DNA from: Pseudobacteroides cellulosolvens ATCC 35603 = DSM 2933
GTDB taxonomy: Bacteria; Bacillota; Clostridia; Acetivibrionales; DSM-2933
NCBI RefSeq assembly: GCF_001262605.1
Contig: NZ_LGTC01000001.1
Span: forward strand, 1,289,192 to 1,353,191
Length of the DNA: 64,000 nucleotides
Direction of reading: 5' to 3'
Every line of letters begins with the position of its first letter. Position 1 is the stretch's first letter. A model generated the notes under the pieces. The model had not been told where the DNA came from. It ran no database searches and worked only from the letters and a program-made list of their open reading frames with translations. Shown in pieces: positions 24,057 to 32,797 of this stretch. The position numbers and the translations under genes are program-made.

Positions 24057-25103
24057 CTATAATATCTCATCTAAAGGACTTTTAATCCTTCCAATGCATT
24101 TTTCACTCACATGTGTGTATATTTCAGTAGTTGCTGAATTTTCGTGGCCAAGTAGTTCTTGGATATACCGCAGGTCAGTTCCACTCTCAAGCAAGTGTGT
24201 AGCAAAAGAATGCCTTAATGTATGTACGGTTGCCTTCTTCTTTATACCTGATTTAGAAACAGCTTCCTCAAAAATCTTCTGAATTGTTCTCTCTGTAATG
24301 TGACATTCCCTATTTTGCCCTTGAAACAGCCAATTCTCAGGTTTATGCACCTCTAAGTATAGTTTAAGCACTTCTAATAATCTTTTAGATAAAACTGTAT
24401 ACCTGTCTTTTTTGCCTTTTGCATTTCTTATATGAATCATATTTCTGATATAGTCAATATCCTCAATTTTAAGCCTTGCAGCTTCACTCACTCTCAAACC
24501 TGACGAATAAATAAGCATTATAATAGTCCTATGTTTTAGATTATCAATTGATTCAATTATTCTGAATACTTCGTCCTTATTTAGAACTCTTGAAAGTTTT
24601 TGTTCCCTTTTAGGACGGCTTATATCAAATTCAAAATCAGGTGATTTATATACATCAACAAATAAAAATCTTAATGCACTTATGGTTTGATCAACATATA
24701 CAGAAGATTTTTCTTCATCAATTTGTTTTAGTAGATATCTTTGAATATCATCTTTAGCTATGTTTTCAAAACTTTTACTACAATACAATAAAAACCTTTT
24801 TATATGAGCTAAATAAGCCTTTTGAGTTTTTGGGCTATAATTTCTTAATCTCAGTTCATTTTTTACTGCACAAATCATGCTTTCTACGTAATCTTCCATA
24901 AAACCATCACAGAAAACGATTTTATCCTTATCAAAAAGACTTACTAATTTTTTAATAGAATTATTATTGTTGGGTATACACCAAATTTTATCAGATTGTA
25001 CCCATTTTCGTCCATTAACTTTTTTAATTTTTTCAATATTTTCTATAGAATAGGAAAATTTTACTGATAATAGAAGTTCAGAATAATTTTTTACAAAAAC
25101 CAT
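24057..25103 (-). CDS. Tyrosine recombinase of the cassette array (integron-integrase-like)
   Basis: A 348-residue recombinase. Residues 1-65 form an extra domain with the pattern IKKVNGRKWVQSDKIWCIPN, like HARP-type nucleic-acid-binding modules. A SAM-like core-binding domain follows (about 75-150), then the catalytic domain with Arg204 (SSGLRVSEA), Lys231, His294-Thr-Leu-Arg297, His320 and Tyr329 (EIYTHV). The C-terminus KSPLDEIL resembles the SPLD ending of IntI. The IntI-specific insertion expected before the HxxR box is absent: HKPENWLFQGQN runs straight to HITERTIQ. It is transcribed towards the cassettes and its stop abuts the attI-like palindrome. Confidence 0.9.
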   Translation of the reverse strand: MVFVKNYSELLLSVKFSYSIENIEKIKKVNGRKWVQSDKIWCIPNNNNSIKKLVSLFDKDKIVFCDGFMEDYVESMICAVKNELRLRNYSPKTQKAYLAHIKRFLLYCSKSFENIAKDDIQRYLLKQIDEEKSSVYVDQTISALRFLFVDVYKSPDFEFDISRPKREQKLSRVLNKDEVFRIIESIDNLKHRTIIMLIYSSGLRVSEAARLKIEDIDYIRNMIHIRNAKGKKDRYTVLSKRLLEVLKLYLEVHKPENWLFQGQNRECHITERTIQKIFEEAVSKSGIKKKATVHTLRHSFATHLLESGTDLRYIQELLGHENSATTEIYTHVSEKCIGRIKSPLDEIL

Positions 25104-25128
25104 AAAACTAACACCTGCATCTCGTTCT

Positions 25129-25176
25129 AATTAAACCAACACCCCCAAACATCTGTTCGTTGGTGTTGGTTTAATT
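25129..25176. promoter_or_regulatory. Long perfect hairpin upstream of the recombinase gene
   Basis: A 14-bp perfect inverted repeat (AATTAAACCAACAC at 25129-25142 and its complement at 25163-25176) with a 20-base loop. It lies 26 bases before the recombinase start. No T-run follows on the minus strand, so it may be an operator or a 5' leader structure controlling recombinase expression, or a terminator of the gene to the right. Confidence 0.5.
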
Positions 25177-25251
25177 ATATATCTTTTTAATAAGGATTAC
25201 AATAAAAATATAATTGTACTTTAAATAAAATATAGTTGCATTTCTAAAATT

Positions 25252-25573
25252 TTATGATTTAAATCGTTTGAGTTTATTCGTTAAAAGCATTATTATCCAC
25301 TGAATAGCAAGAAAAAAGACCACTCCAGCCATAAATGTTATGCAGTTAAAACTAAACTGTCTAGTTCTTCCAGTGTACTCTTCTCCGACTTTCATTAGAG
25401 GGTACCACTTTTCAACAGTAAATCCGATTCCATAATATTCTTCATATTCACCGCCTGAAAAGCCTAATGCAGGAAACGGCTTCCCCATGGCAGAGTATGT
25501 AATATAACCTAATCCTATAAACAGTATTACGGCAATAACCGATACAAAAAAGATATCTTACAATCTTTCCCAT
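25252..25573 (-). pseudogene. Small membrane protein, frameshifted
   Basis: An ATG at 25573 opens MGKIVRYLF. After a T6 run the reading continues one base away as VSVIAVILFIGLGYITYSAM and then GKPFPALGFSGGEYEEYYGI. The C-terminal membrane helix is FMAGVVFFLAIQWIIMLLTN. The whole would be about 106 residues with two membrane helices and an extracytoplasmic loop. The shorter frame from 25488 alone lacks the first helix. No family is recognised. Confidence 0.55.
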
Positions 25574-25641
25574 ACTTATTCCTATCCATTTCTTATATAT
25601 TTATAATGTAAATACAGACTCTTCAACTTAGGTTACATTCC

Positions 25642-27579
25642 TTAATTCAATGTAAAAGTCAAATTGTATATATTTGGTGAACTTGGTTTGGGACAGAACA
25701 ATGTCAGTGTATTCTCTTCTGCTTTAAGCCTTCCATAATCTACGAGTGGGTCTGAAAAGAACTTATCCTGGTATTCGGTATTAACCATCTTCCAGTCACT
25801 CCAGTTAGAAGAAGCCGATGCTGCTGCAATACGAAGGTTAGGCAATATTGCATAAATGTTATTTGACTTTGAAAAAGCCAGCTTGCCTCTGAAATTCAAA
25901 ACGGAAGGAAACCCTGTGTTGGTTCTGTGCCATGTTCCGCTTGAATCTCTCCAATAATGGAAGTATACTGTGCTTTTTCTTGCATTGGTAAAGTTGGAAT
26001 TATCCGACACAGAATCAGGTAGATGAGATAAAAGAACATGTATATTTCCATTGTTATCAACCATTTGTGCTTCCTGGTTAATAAGTCCCCTGTTTTGATT
26101 GATTGTCCAAACCTTCACACCAGATGTATTTTTGTTTACAGAACTCGAGCCTGTCACTGCCACAGTAGTTCCAGCGTTATTCTTCCAGGTACGGCCATTG
26201 TCATCACTGTAAATATACATTAGATCATGGTTTGTGGTTGCATCAGGAGTTTCACGCCAGCACCAGGTTTCATGCAGCCTGCCGTTTTTATCGTAGGTTA
26301 TGCCATGAGCATACGCATTATTGTTTTGTGATATTCCGTCAATATATTTTCCAAGTGAAATCCACTTCTTGGTTGAACCGTCATATTCTAATAGATACTG
26401 ATCCCCACTGCCGCTTTCTCCGTATCTGTATTCGAAAAGCAGCTTGTTGGATGGCTCTGTTATAAACCTTGGATATGTAACCAGTGAAATTTTATTATTT
26501 CCTACAAGATTGCTGGTAACTGTCCCAAAATTTGAAGCATTCCATGTAAACTTTTCCGGGCTTGTAACAAGCCCAGCTGTCGATACACGGTAATGAAGGT
26601 CATTGCCGTGATGGTCAAAGGCAAGATGCATGGTTCCATCCTGAGGGCATATTCCGATGGATATGGTGTTATGTGCATCCTGTGCTGACAGTGGATAATC
26701 TGTAAATTCAAACTTTGCCCATTCTCCGGTTGGCAGCTTTCTTCTGCACATTACAACATGCTTGTTTGTATTCCAGAAAGCCGAATACTGGTATCCGTTG
26801 TAGGAAACTATTCCATCTTGCTGGAATGACTCCCCATTAAGATATCCTCCATATGAAACTGTTGTCAATCCTGAATAGGTCATAAGTGAATCCTCGGTTT
26901 TGGTAACAGAGGGTATTATATTTAATATTGTAGGTGTTGGAGACTTAATTGAAGTTGGAGTTGATGTTGAAGTTGATGTATTTGTCGAAGTATATGATGG
27001 CTTTGAAGTCACACAACTTAATTTGACAGTAGGATACTCGGATGAAACTTTGTTAAAATTAGCAGCTATAAGCACCAGGTCTGTCATATTGACTACATCA
27101 TCCTTGTTTAAATCAAAATCAGCATTATACTTTACATCGCCTTTAACAGCATTGAAAACCTTTGCCATCAGTATTATATCTGACATATTTATAGAATTGT
27201 CACTATTAAAATCTCCCGGCCAAAGGTATAAGGCAGTATTTGGGGTTTCTATCTGCAAATCACTGTTAATCAATATATTTTGAGTAGATCGTGACAAGTA
27301 TCCTGCCTTAGAAAAGTTAATCACATAGCCGTTTGAATTTGCAGGAATACCGGAAATAGAAAAGAAGCCATTCTCATCACTTAAAGAAAATAAGCCTGTT
27401 CCTGTTATCTCTACTTTTGTTCCGGTCATAATACTGCTATTTGATGTGCTATTACAGCAGTTTACATAGCCGTAAACTGTATATCCCTGTGCTTCTGCAT
27501 TGACATAAGAAATAAAACTGAAAATCAATAATATTGCGGTAATACACAATAAGCTAAATACCCCTTTTTTATTGTTCAT
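25642..27579 (-). CDS. Secreted dockerin protein with BNR_4 catalytic-type propeller
   Basis: 645 residues. A signal peptide (1-28) precedes a carboxypeptidase-regulatory-like beta domain (about 31-115) and a type I dockerin (about 118-175). Its two Ca-binding repeats are GDFNSDNSINMSDIILMAKV and DFDLNKDDVVNMTDLVLIAA. A Ser/Thr/Pro linker follows, then a BNR_4-type domain (about 225-645) with AFDHHGNDLHYRVS and YSDDNGRTW Asp-box motifs. BNR_4 proteins include several polysaccharide lyases, so a lyase or hydrolase acting on plant polysaccharide is likely; the exact activity is not assignable. It would dock onto cellulosomal cohesins. GGAGGAG lies before the ATG. Confidence 0.8.
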   Translation of the reverse strand: MNNKKGVFSLLCITAILLIFSFISYVNAEAQGYTVYGYVNCCNSTSNSSIMTGTKVEITGTGLFSLSDENGFFSISGIPANSNGYVINFSKAGYLSRSTQNILINSDLQIETPNTALYLWPGDFNSDNSINMSDIILMAKVFNAVKGDVKYNADFDLNKDDVVNMTDLVLIAANFNKVSSEYPTVKLSCVTSKPSYTSTNTSTSTSTPTSIKSPTPTILNIIPSVTKTEDSLMTYSGLTTVSYGGYLNGESFQQDGIVSYNGYQYSAFWNTNKHVVMCRRKLPTGEWAKFEFTDYPLSAQDAHNTISIGICPQDGTMHLAFDHHGNDLHYRVSTAGLVTSPEKFTWNASNFGTVTSNLVGNNKISLVTYPRFITEPSNKLLFEYRYGESGSGDQYLLEYDGSTKKWISLGKYIDGISQNNNAYAHGITYDKNGRLHETWCWRETPDATTNHDLMYIYSDDNGRTWKNNAGTTVAVTGSSSVNKNTSGVKVWTINQNRGLINQEAQMVDNNGNIHVLLSHLPDSVSDNSNFTNARKSTVYFHYWRDSSGTWHRTNTGFPSVLNFRGKLAFSKSNNIYAILPNLRIAAASASSNWSDWKMVNTEYQDKFFSDPLVDYGRLKAEENTLTLFCPKPSSPNIYNLTFTLN

Positions 27580-27742
27580 TATTACTCCTCCTAAGAATTA
27601 ACTGAATAAAAATTGATTATTCATAACTAAACAAATTAAAATATAGTTATATTTTAACATATATCTTTATCCTAAAAGTAGTAATTATTTTATGTTTAAG
27701 GTAAAATAACGACTTTATGTATTTATTACTTTTCATATAATT

Positions 27743-27782
27743 GAAAAAAAGGATGCTGAATATTCTCAACATCCTCTTTTAT
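27743..27782 (-). terminator. Rho-independent terminator after the repeat coiled-coil gene
   Basis: The minus strand reads AGGATGTTGAGA, a short loop, TCAGCATCCT and then seven T residues. The stem contains a single G-T or C-A wobble. It lies about 85 bases after the stop at 27866, and the plus strand also ends in a T-rich stretch. Confidence 0.7.
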
Positions 27783-27865
27783 TATTTCTAGTGAATTATG
27801 ATGATTCTGCACCACAATTTACTACTACAACGATCAAGGTCGCAAAATCACTTCGAAATGTTTTA

Positions 27866-28768
27866 TTATGCTTTTTTAGCAGCTGCAGCTGTGGTTTTGA
27901 TGCTTTTAACTAAAGCCTCATAAGCTGTTTTCTTGTCTTTTAGCTCTTTATAAAGAGTTAAAAGCTGTTTACTTGTAGTTTTAATTGTTTCCTTATTTTT
28001 TGTTTTTTCTTTGAGTGCTGCTTTTAAATCAGCATTTGCTTTTTTAATTTTTTCATTTACAGCAGCAACATCCTTATTGTATGTTTCTTTAGCTGCCTCT
28101 AACTTAGCTACAGCATCAGCACCGTATTTAGCTGTTAATTTAATATTCTCTATAGAAGAAGCAAGTGCTTTTTTCTTGATAGATATATCATTGTTTACAG
28201 TTTTAATTTGGTCTTTTATGCTTTTAACCTTTTCCTTGTCAACAGTTGTTGCTTTAAGAGCTGCCTTCAAATCATTGTTTAAAGCAGTAAGTTTTTCCTT
28301 TAAAGGAGCAACATCCTTTTCAAATGCAGCTTTTGCAGAATCCATTTTAGCAACTGCATCAGCACCATATTCAGCTGTCAATTTAACCTTTTCAATAGCT
28401 TCATTCAAAGCTTTCTTCTTAGTTCCGATTTCCTTTTGTATTGATGTTACCAGATCTTTAATTGAATTCACCTTTGCAGTATCGACAGGTTTTGCTGCTT
28501 TAGCTGCCTTTAGGTCAGCAGTAACAGTTTTTAACTGTTCGTTTAAAGGTGCTACTTCCTTATTATAAGCATCCTTCAATGCCTTAATCTTGGCTTCTGT
28601 TGCTGCATCAAGAGCTTTAACAGTTTTAGAAGCAAGCTTCACGCCTTGAGTTTTTGTCTTTTGGGGAGCAGCATTTTTAACCTCAAAGTTTCCTTTGCAA
28701 GCTATGGCACCGGATGATATGGTAAGCATCATGGCTGCTGCTGTAATACCAGAAATAAACTTTTTCAT
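27866..28768 (-). CDS. Secreted Ala/Lys-rich coiled-coil protein with three internal repeats
   Basis: 300 residues. The signal peptide MKKFISGITAAAMMLTISSG is followed by IACKG, a possible but poor lipobox. The mature part contains three tandem repeats of about 75-80 residues, each opening like AKIKALKDAYNKEVAPLNEQ (second copy SAKAAFEKDVAPLKEKL, third AAKETYNKDVAAVNEKI). Each has a heptad pattern suited to a long coiled coil. The protein is very lysine- and alanine-rich and has almost no aromatic residues. It probably sits in the cell wall or outside the cell; the function is unknown. It has its own terminator. Confidence 0.8.
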   Translation of the reverse strand: MKKFISGITAAAMMLTISSGAIACKGNFEVKNAAPQKTKTQGVKLASKTVKALDAATEAKIKALKDAYNKEVAPLNEQLKTVTADLKAAKAAKPVDTAKVNSIKDLVTSIQKEIGTKKKALNEAIEKVKLTAEYGADAVAKMDSAKAAFEKDVAPLKEKLTALNNDLKAALKATTVDKEKVKSIKDQIKTVNNDISIKKKALASSIENIKLTAKYGADAVAKLEAAKETYNKDVAAVNEKIKKANADLKAALKEKTKNKETIKTTSKQLLTLYKELKDKKTAYEALVKSIKTTAAAAKKA

Positions 28769-29011
28769 TATTATTTCATCTCCTTAATTAAAATTTCGAA
28801 TTACATTAAAAGCCTTTAACGTACAATAGAGTATACAATACGTATAAGTAATTTATGACGTATTAAAATTTTATCCTTTGTAGTCATGCTTTTATTTTGT
28901 CTTCGAAAATTCACTATCACTAAGGAGATTTCAAAAATTTCCTTGGTCTATTTTTGTGTTGGAGATCAGAAAGAACAATATTTTTTGAAATCTCCAGTTG
29001 ACCAGTTATTT

Positions 29012-31210
29012 TTAGAAATCACTAAGGTATTCCTGGCTATTCATAAGCTTTCTTCCCTTACCATGATTTCGAGTGTAGCTGCCACTGCTTGTCAAAAGCC
29101 TTGCTTTGACATTGTCCTTCAAATATACATCAATAATTTCTTTTATCCTTCTAAAAGTATCCTTTTCCTCAACAGGGAACAACAGCTCAACCCTCCTGTC
29201 AAGATTTCTCGTCATCCAATCTGCACTTGCCAGATATATTTTCTCATCACCATCATTATAGAAATAAAATATCCTGCTGTGCTCTAAGTACCTGCCTACT
29301 ATACTGCGAACACTGATGTTCTCGCTGATTCCCTCAACACCAGGTTTCAAGCAGCAAATCCCTCTCACTATAAGATCTATTTTTACACCTGCACATGAGG
29401 CTTCATATAGCTTTCTGATTATGCCTTCATCCACAAGAGAGTTTACCTTTGCTATTATATGTGCCTTTTTCCCTTCCTTGGCATTAAATATTTCATTATC
29501 AATGAGGTTTACAAATTTTGCTCTTATGCCTGTAGGAGATATGTATAACTTATGCATGTTAGGAAGCTTCGAATAACCTGATAACATATTAAACAGTGCG
29601 GAAGCATCGGCACCGAAGTATGGGTTTGAGGAAAATAGTCCCATATCGGTATAAAACCTTGCAGTTACATCATTATAGTTACCGGTGCCAAAATGCACAT
29701 AACGCTTAACCCCATCCTGCTCCATTCTTATAATAAGGAGAACCTTGCAGTGGGTTTTTAATCCTACAAGCCCGTATATAACCTGACATCCAGCCATTTC
29801 CAAGCGTTTTGCCCATTGAATATTGTTTTGCTCATCAAATCTTGCTTTAAGCTCAACCAACACAGTAACCTGCTTTCCGTTTTCAGCAGCATTTATAAGA
29901 GCTTCAACTATTGGAGAGTTGCCGCTTACCCTGTAAAGTGTCTGCTTTATTGCAAGGACCTTTGGGTCTTCAGATGCTTCCCTAATAAGTCTTACAACCG
30001 GATCAAACGAATCATACGGGTGATGCAGCAGTATATCCTTTTTGCTTATAACATCAAAAATATCTTCTATATCTGTTAACTCTTCAGAAATAGCAGGTGT
30101 CAAGGAAGGATACCTTAAATTGTCGTAGCCGGAAATTGAGCTTAACTTCATCAGATAAGTAAGATCAAGAGGTCCGTTTATATAATATACGGCTTGATCA
30201 TTAATCTCAAATTCCTCCATAAGGATTTCCAGAAGCCTTGGATCAGGTTTTTTCTTGATCTCAAGCCTTATTACTATCCCCCATTTTCTCTTTTTAATAT
30301 ATTCTTCAATTGCCTGCAGGAGGTCTTCCGCCTCTTCCTCATCCAAAGCCTGGTCTGTGTTTCTGGTAATTCTAAATTGTGTTAGTGTAAACTTGTTATA
30401 CCCTGTAAAAAGCTTATCTATATATTTTTCAATTACATCTTCAAGAAAAACAAAGCACTGATTGGAGAGTTCATCTGAAGGAACTTTTATAAGCCTGTCA
30501 AGCACCGACGGTACCTGTACCATTCCGAATATAGGCTCATCCTCATCGTCATTTTCAAGTATCAGTGCAATATTAAGACTCTTATTTAATACAAGAGGAA
30601 ACGGCCTGCTTTTATCAACAACCATCGGTGTTAGTACAGGATAAACAGTGTTGAAGTAGTAATCTTCAATGAATTTTTCCTGTCTCTTATCAAGCTCACT
30701 TAATTTTTTGATAAGTATTTTTTCTTTTTTAAGTGCAGGTATAAGGGACTTATTATAGCAGTCATACTGCTCTTTAACCATTACCTGAATCTTCTCTTCG
30801 ATCCTCATAAGCTGTTCTTCAGGAGTTAAGCCTGAAAAATCCTTGCCATTAATGCCTGCAAGATATTGGTCCATAAGGGCTGCTACCCTGACCATAAAAA
30901 ATTCGTCAAGATTGGAGCTAACTATTGATAAAAACTTCATCCGTTCCAAAACGGGGTTATTCCTCGTATCACAAGCCTCTTCCAAAACTCTCCCATTAAA
31001 TTCAAGCCAGCTCAATTCCCTGTTTATAAAAACATTTTTATCTTGAGCTTTGTTTTTATTTTTAATCTGCACTTTACTTTTGGTTTCAGCCTTTTTGCTT
31101 ACAGCTCCGCTTTGTGCTTTACCCGCTTCTTTACCCGCTGCTTTAACCCGAGTTCTACCTTGATTCTTAATGGGCTTATTTGTATTGCTCTTACTCTGAG
31201 ACTTCATCAC
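29012..31210 (-). CDS. ppk1: Polyphosphate kinase 1
   Basis: 732 residues. It reversibly transfers the gamma phosphate of ATP to polyphosphate through a phosphohistidine. After an unusual Lys/Gln-rich tail (about residues 1-58) the conserved core starts with FINRELSWLEFNGRVLEEA. Catalytic-region motifs are HHPYDSFDPVVRLIREAS, KARFDEQNNIQWAKRLE, GLKTHCKVLLI (the catalytic His) and the second conserved His in YLEHSRIFYF near the C-terminus. It is 9 bases downstream of ppx, so it shares a polyphosphate operon with it. The basic N-terminal tail is not part of the standard family and may bind the polyanionic product (inference). Confidence 0.95.
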   Translation of the reverse strand: MMKSQSKSNTNKPIKNQGRTRVKAAGKEAGKAQSGAVSKKAETKSKVQIKNKNKAQDKNVFINRELSWLEFNGRVLEEACDTRNNPVLERMKFLSIVSSNLDEFFMVRVAALMDQYLAGINGKDFSGLTPEEQLMRIEEKIQVMVKEQYDCYNKSLIPALKKEKILIKKLSELDKRQEKFIEDYYFNTVYPVLTPMVVDKSRPFPLVLNKSLNIALILENDDEDEPIFGMVQVPSVLDRLIKVPSDELSNQCFVFLEDVIEKYIDKLFTGYNKFTLTQFRITRNTDQALDEEEAEDLLQAIEEYIKKRKWGIVIRLEIKKKPDPRLLEILMEEFEINDQAVYYINGPLDLTYLMKLSSISGYDNLRYPSLTPAISEELTDIEDIFDVISKKDILLHHPYDSFDPVVRLIREASEDPKVLAIKQTLYRVSGNSPIVEALINAAENGKQVTVLVELKARFDEQNNIQWAKRLEMAGCQVIYGLVGLKTHCKVLLIIRMEQDGVKRYVHFGTGNYNDVTARFYTDMGLFSSNPYFGADASALFNMLSGYSKLPNMHKLYISPTGIRAKFVNLIDNEIFNAKEGKKAHIIAKVNSLVDEGIIRKLYEASCAGVKIDLIVRGICCLKPGVEGISENISVRSIVGRYLEHSRIFYFYNDGDEKIYLASADWMTRNLDRRVELLFPVEEKDTFRRIKEIIDVYLKDNVKARLLTSSGSYTRNHGKGRKLMNSQEYLSDF

Positions 31211-31219
31211 TTAACACTC

Positions 31220-32791
31220 CTAAATCCTTTTTAGAATTAATTTTGGTCTTACTCCCATTACATCTTCGAAAAATCCCGCAACTTGTGAAAAACTCCACTG
31301 TTCAAGCATTATATCCTCTTTCGAGGATACTTTGAATAACAGCTCGTTCTTGTTTACGGCTATTTCAAAAGCAGTTATTTTCTGTTTATGCGAAACGTCT
31401 AAAGCCTCTGCAAGCCTTAATATTGCAGCGAGCTTTGAAACAGTGAGCCTGTCTCTTTCATCAAGTTCGGAATATTGTTTATGATCAGGATCAGGCAAAT
31501 CTTCCTCATGGTATCTCACAACATTAGCTATAAGTTTTAATTCTCTATCAGAAAACCCCATAATATCCTGATATTGAATTATGTTATATGAATGTATTTC
31601 ATGACTGTTATAGTTAATGTATTTTCCTATGTCGTGCAAAATTGCTGAAACCCTGAAGCAAAACCTTTCACGATTACCAAGGTTATGCAACTTAAGTGTT
31701 TGGTCAAATATCGAAAGTGCTGTTTTTTCAATATAAGCACTGTGATGTTCATCAACAAAATATTTTTTCCCTATATTCCACACAAGATTTATTATATCGT
31801 CAATTATCTTTTTCTTCCTGGGAGTTTCATGCCATTGATCGGCAATTTCCGCAAGTATGCCGTTTCTAAGGGATAAAAACGGAGCATATATACCATCCGA
31901 TTCAGTCATATGTAAAAAGCTTCTGAAAAGCACCATGGATGGCAGTAAAATTTCAGCTTTATTCTTTTGAAGATTAAACTTTTCCTGTATTTGTTCAGTT
32001 GTAAGGTGATTTATTTTATCAAACAGCCTTTCAAAGGTGTCTCTTCCTATTGTTCTTATACTGTCGGGAAGATTTTCTTCCATTACATTTTCCATCTCAC
32101 AAAGCTTTAATATTGTTTTCAGCTCTCCGCCTATACCTATAAAGTTATCAATTCGAGTTCCTTTTATTATGGACTTTAGAAAGTCAACCTCACTTTTAAT
32201 ATACTCTTGAAGTACACTGGAAAAATGCAGGGACCTCTTTTGCAAATCAGCCAATACTTCCCTAAGTCTCAAAGAACCTATTTTCAAGTATTCTGTGAAT
32301 TTAAGCCTGTTATCGGAATATACCGATACCTCAACACCACCGGACCTTATATCAACTATGAGGGAATCCTTTTTATTGATAAACTTGGTATTCAATAGAT
32401 AATCCCTTAAGGCCTTATACATGTAATATCTCTCTTTTGCATTATTGATAACATCGATGCTGACACCTGTTTGAAGTTTTACCTGATCCAAAAGATAATC
32501 ACGGTTTTTTGCCTCTCTTATAGCACTTGTAGCAACAACCCTATAGTTTTTAATTCTGTAGTCTTTCATTAGCTTGGTGTAGCCTTTTAGTGTTTCGCAA
32601 AGCTCCATTATGGTTTCATTTTGGATTTTCCCGTATGAAAATGAATCCCTGCCAAGATAAGTGCTTTTTTCAACATCTTCAAGTATTTCAATTTGTCCAT
32701 TTGCATCAATTTGGGCAATAGACATACGTATTAGGTTGGAACCAATATCCAGTGCTGCAACAACTTCAATTTTGCGAACCATAAAATACAC
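31220..32791 (-). CDS. ppx: Exopolyphosphatase / guanosine pentaphosphatase (Ppx/GppA)
   Basis: 523 residues. The ASKHA-fold N-terminal part has AALDIGSNLIRMSIAQID (phosphate loop 1) and the conserved VVATSAIREAKN. IVDIRSGGVEVSVY is the second loop, with the usual DIGGGS replaced by DIRSGG. The C-terminal half (about 320-520) is an HD-type domain with ILHDIGKYINYNSHEIHSYN. It degrades polyphosphate, or pppGpp. The DIRSGG change removes a glycine usually important for phosphate binding, so activity may be altered. It lies in one operon with ppk1 (9-base gap) and the membrane protein gene upstream. Confidence 0.9.
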   Translation of the reverse strand: MYFMVRKIEVVAALDIGSNLIRMSIAQIDANGQIEILEDVEKSTYLGRDSFSYGKIQNETIMELCETLKGYTKLMKDYRIKNYRVVATSAIREAKNRDYLLDQVKLQTGVSIDVINNAKERYYMYKALRDYLLNTKFINKKDSLIVDIRSGGVEVSVYSDNRLKFTEYLKIGSLRLREVLADLQKRSLHFSSVLQEYIKSEVDFLKSIIKGTRIDNFIGIGGELKTILKLCEMENVMEENLPDSIRTIGRDTFERLFDKINHLTTEQIQEKFNLQKNKAEILLPSMVLFRSFLHMTESDGIYAPFLSLRNGILAEIADQWHETPRKKKIIDDIINLVWNIGKKYFVDEHHSAYIEKTALSIFDQTLKLHNLGNRERFCFRVSAILHDIGKYINYNSHEIHSYNIIQYQDIMGFSDRELKLIANVVRYHEEDLPDPDHKQYSELDERDRLTVSKLAAILRLAEALDVSHKQKITAFEIAVNKNELLFKVSSKEDIMLEQWSFSQVAGFFEDVMGVRPKLILKRI

Positions 32792-32797
32792 CCTTTT

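Noticed and set aside
24057..25103. Prophage integrase
   Set aside because: No phage structural, replication or lysis genes are present in the window, and no tRNA attachment site is seen.
28011..28568. Long plus-strand frame opposite the repeat coiled-coil gene
   Set aside because: It is an antisense artefact of the Ala/Lys-rich codons; the minus-strand gene has a signal peptide, ribosome binding site and terminator.
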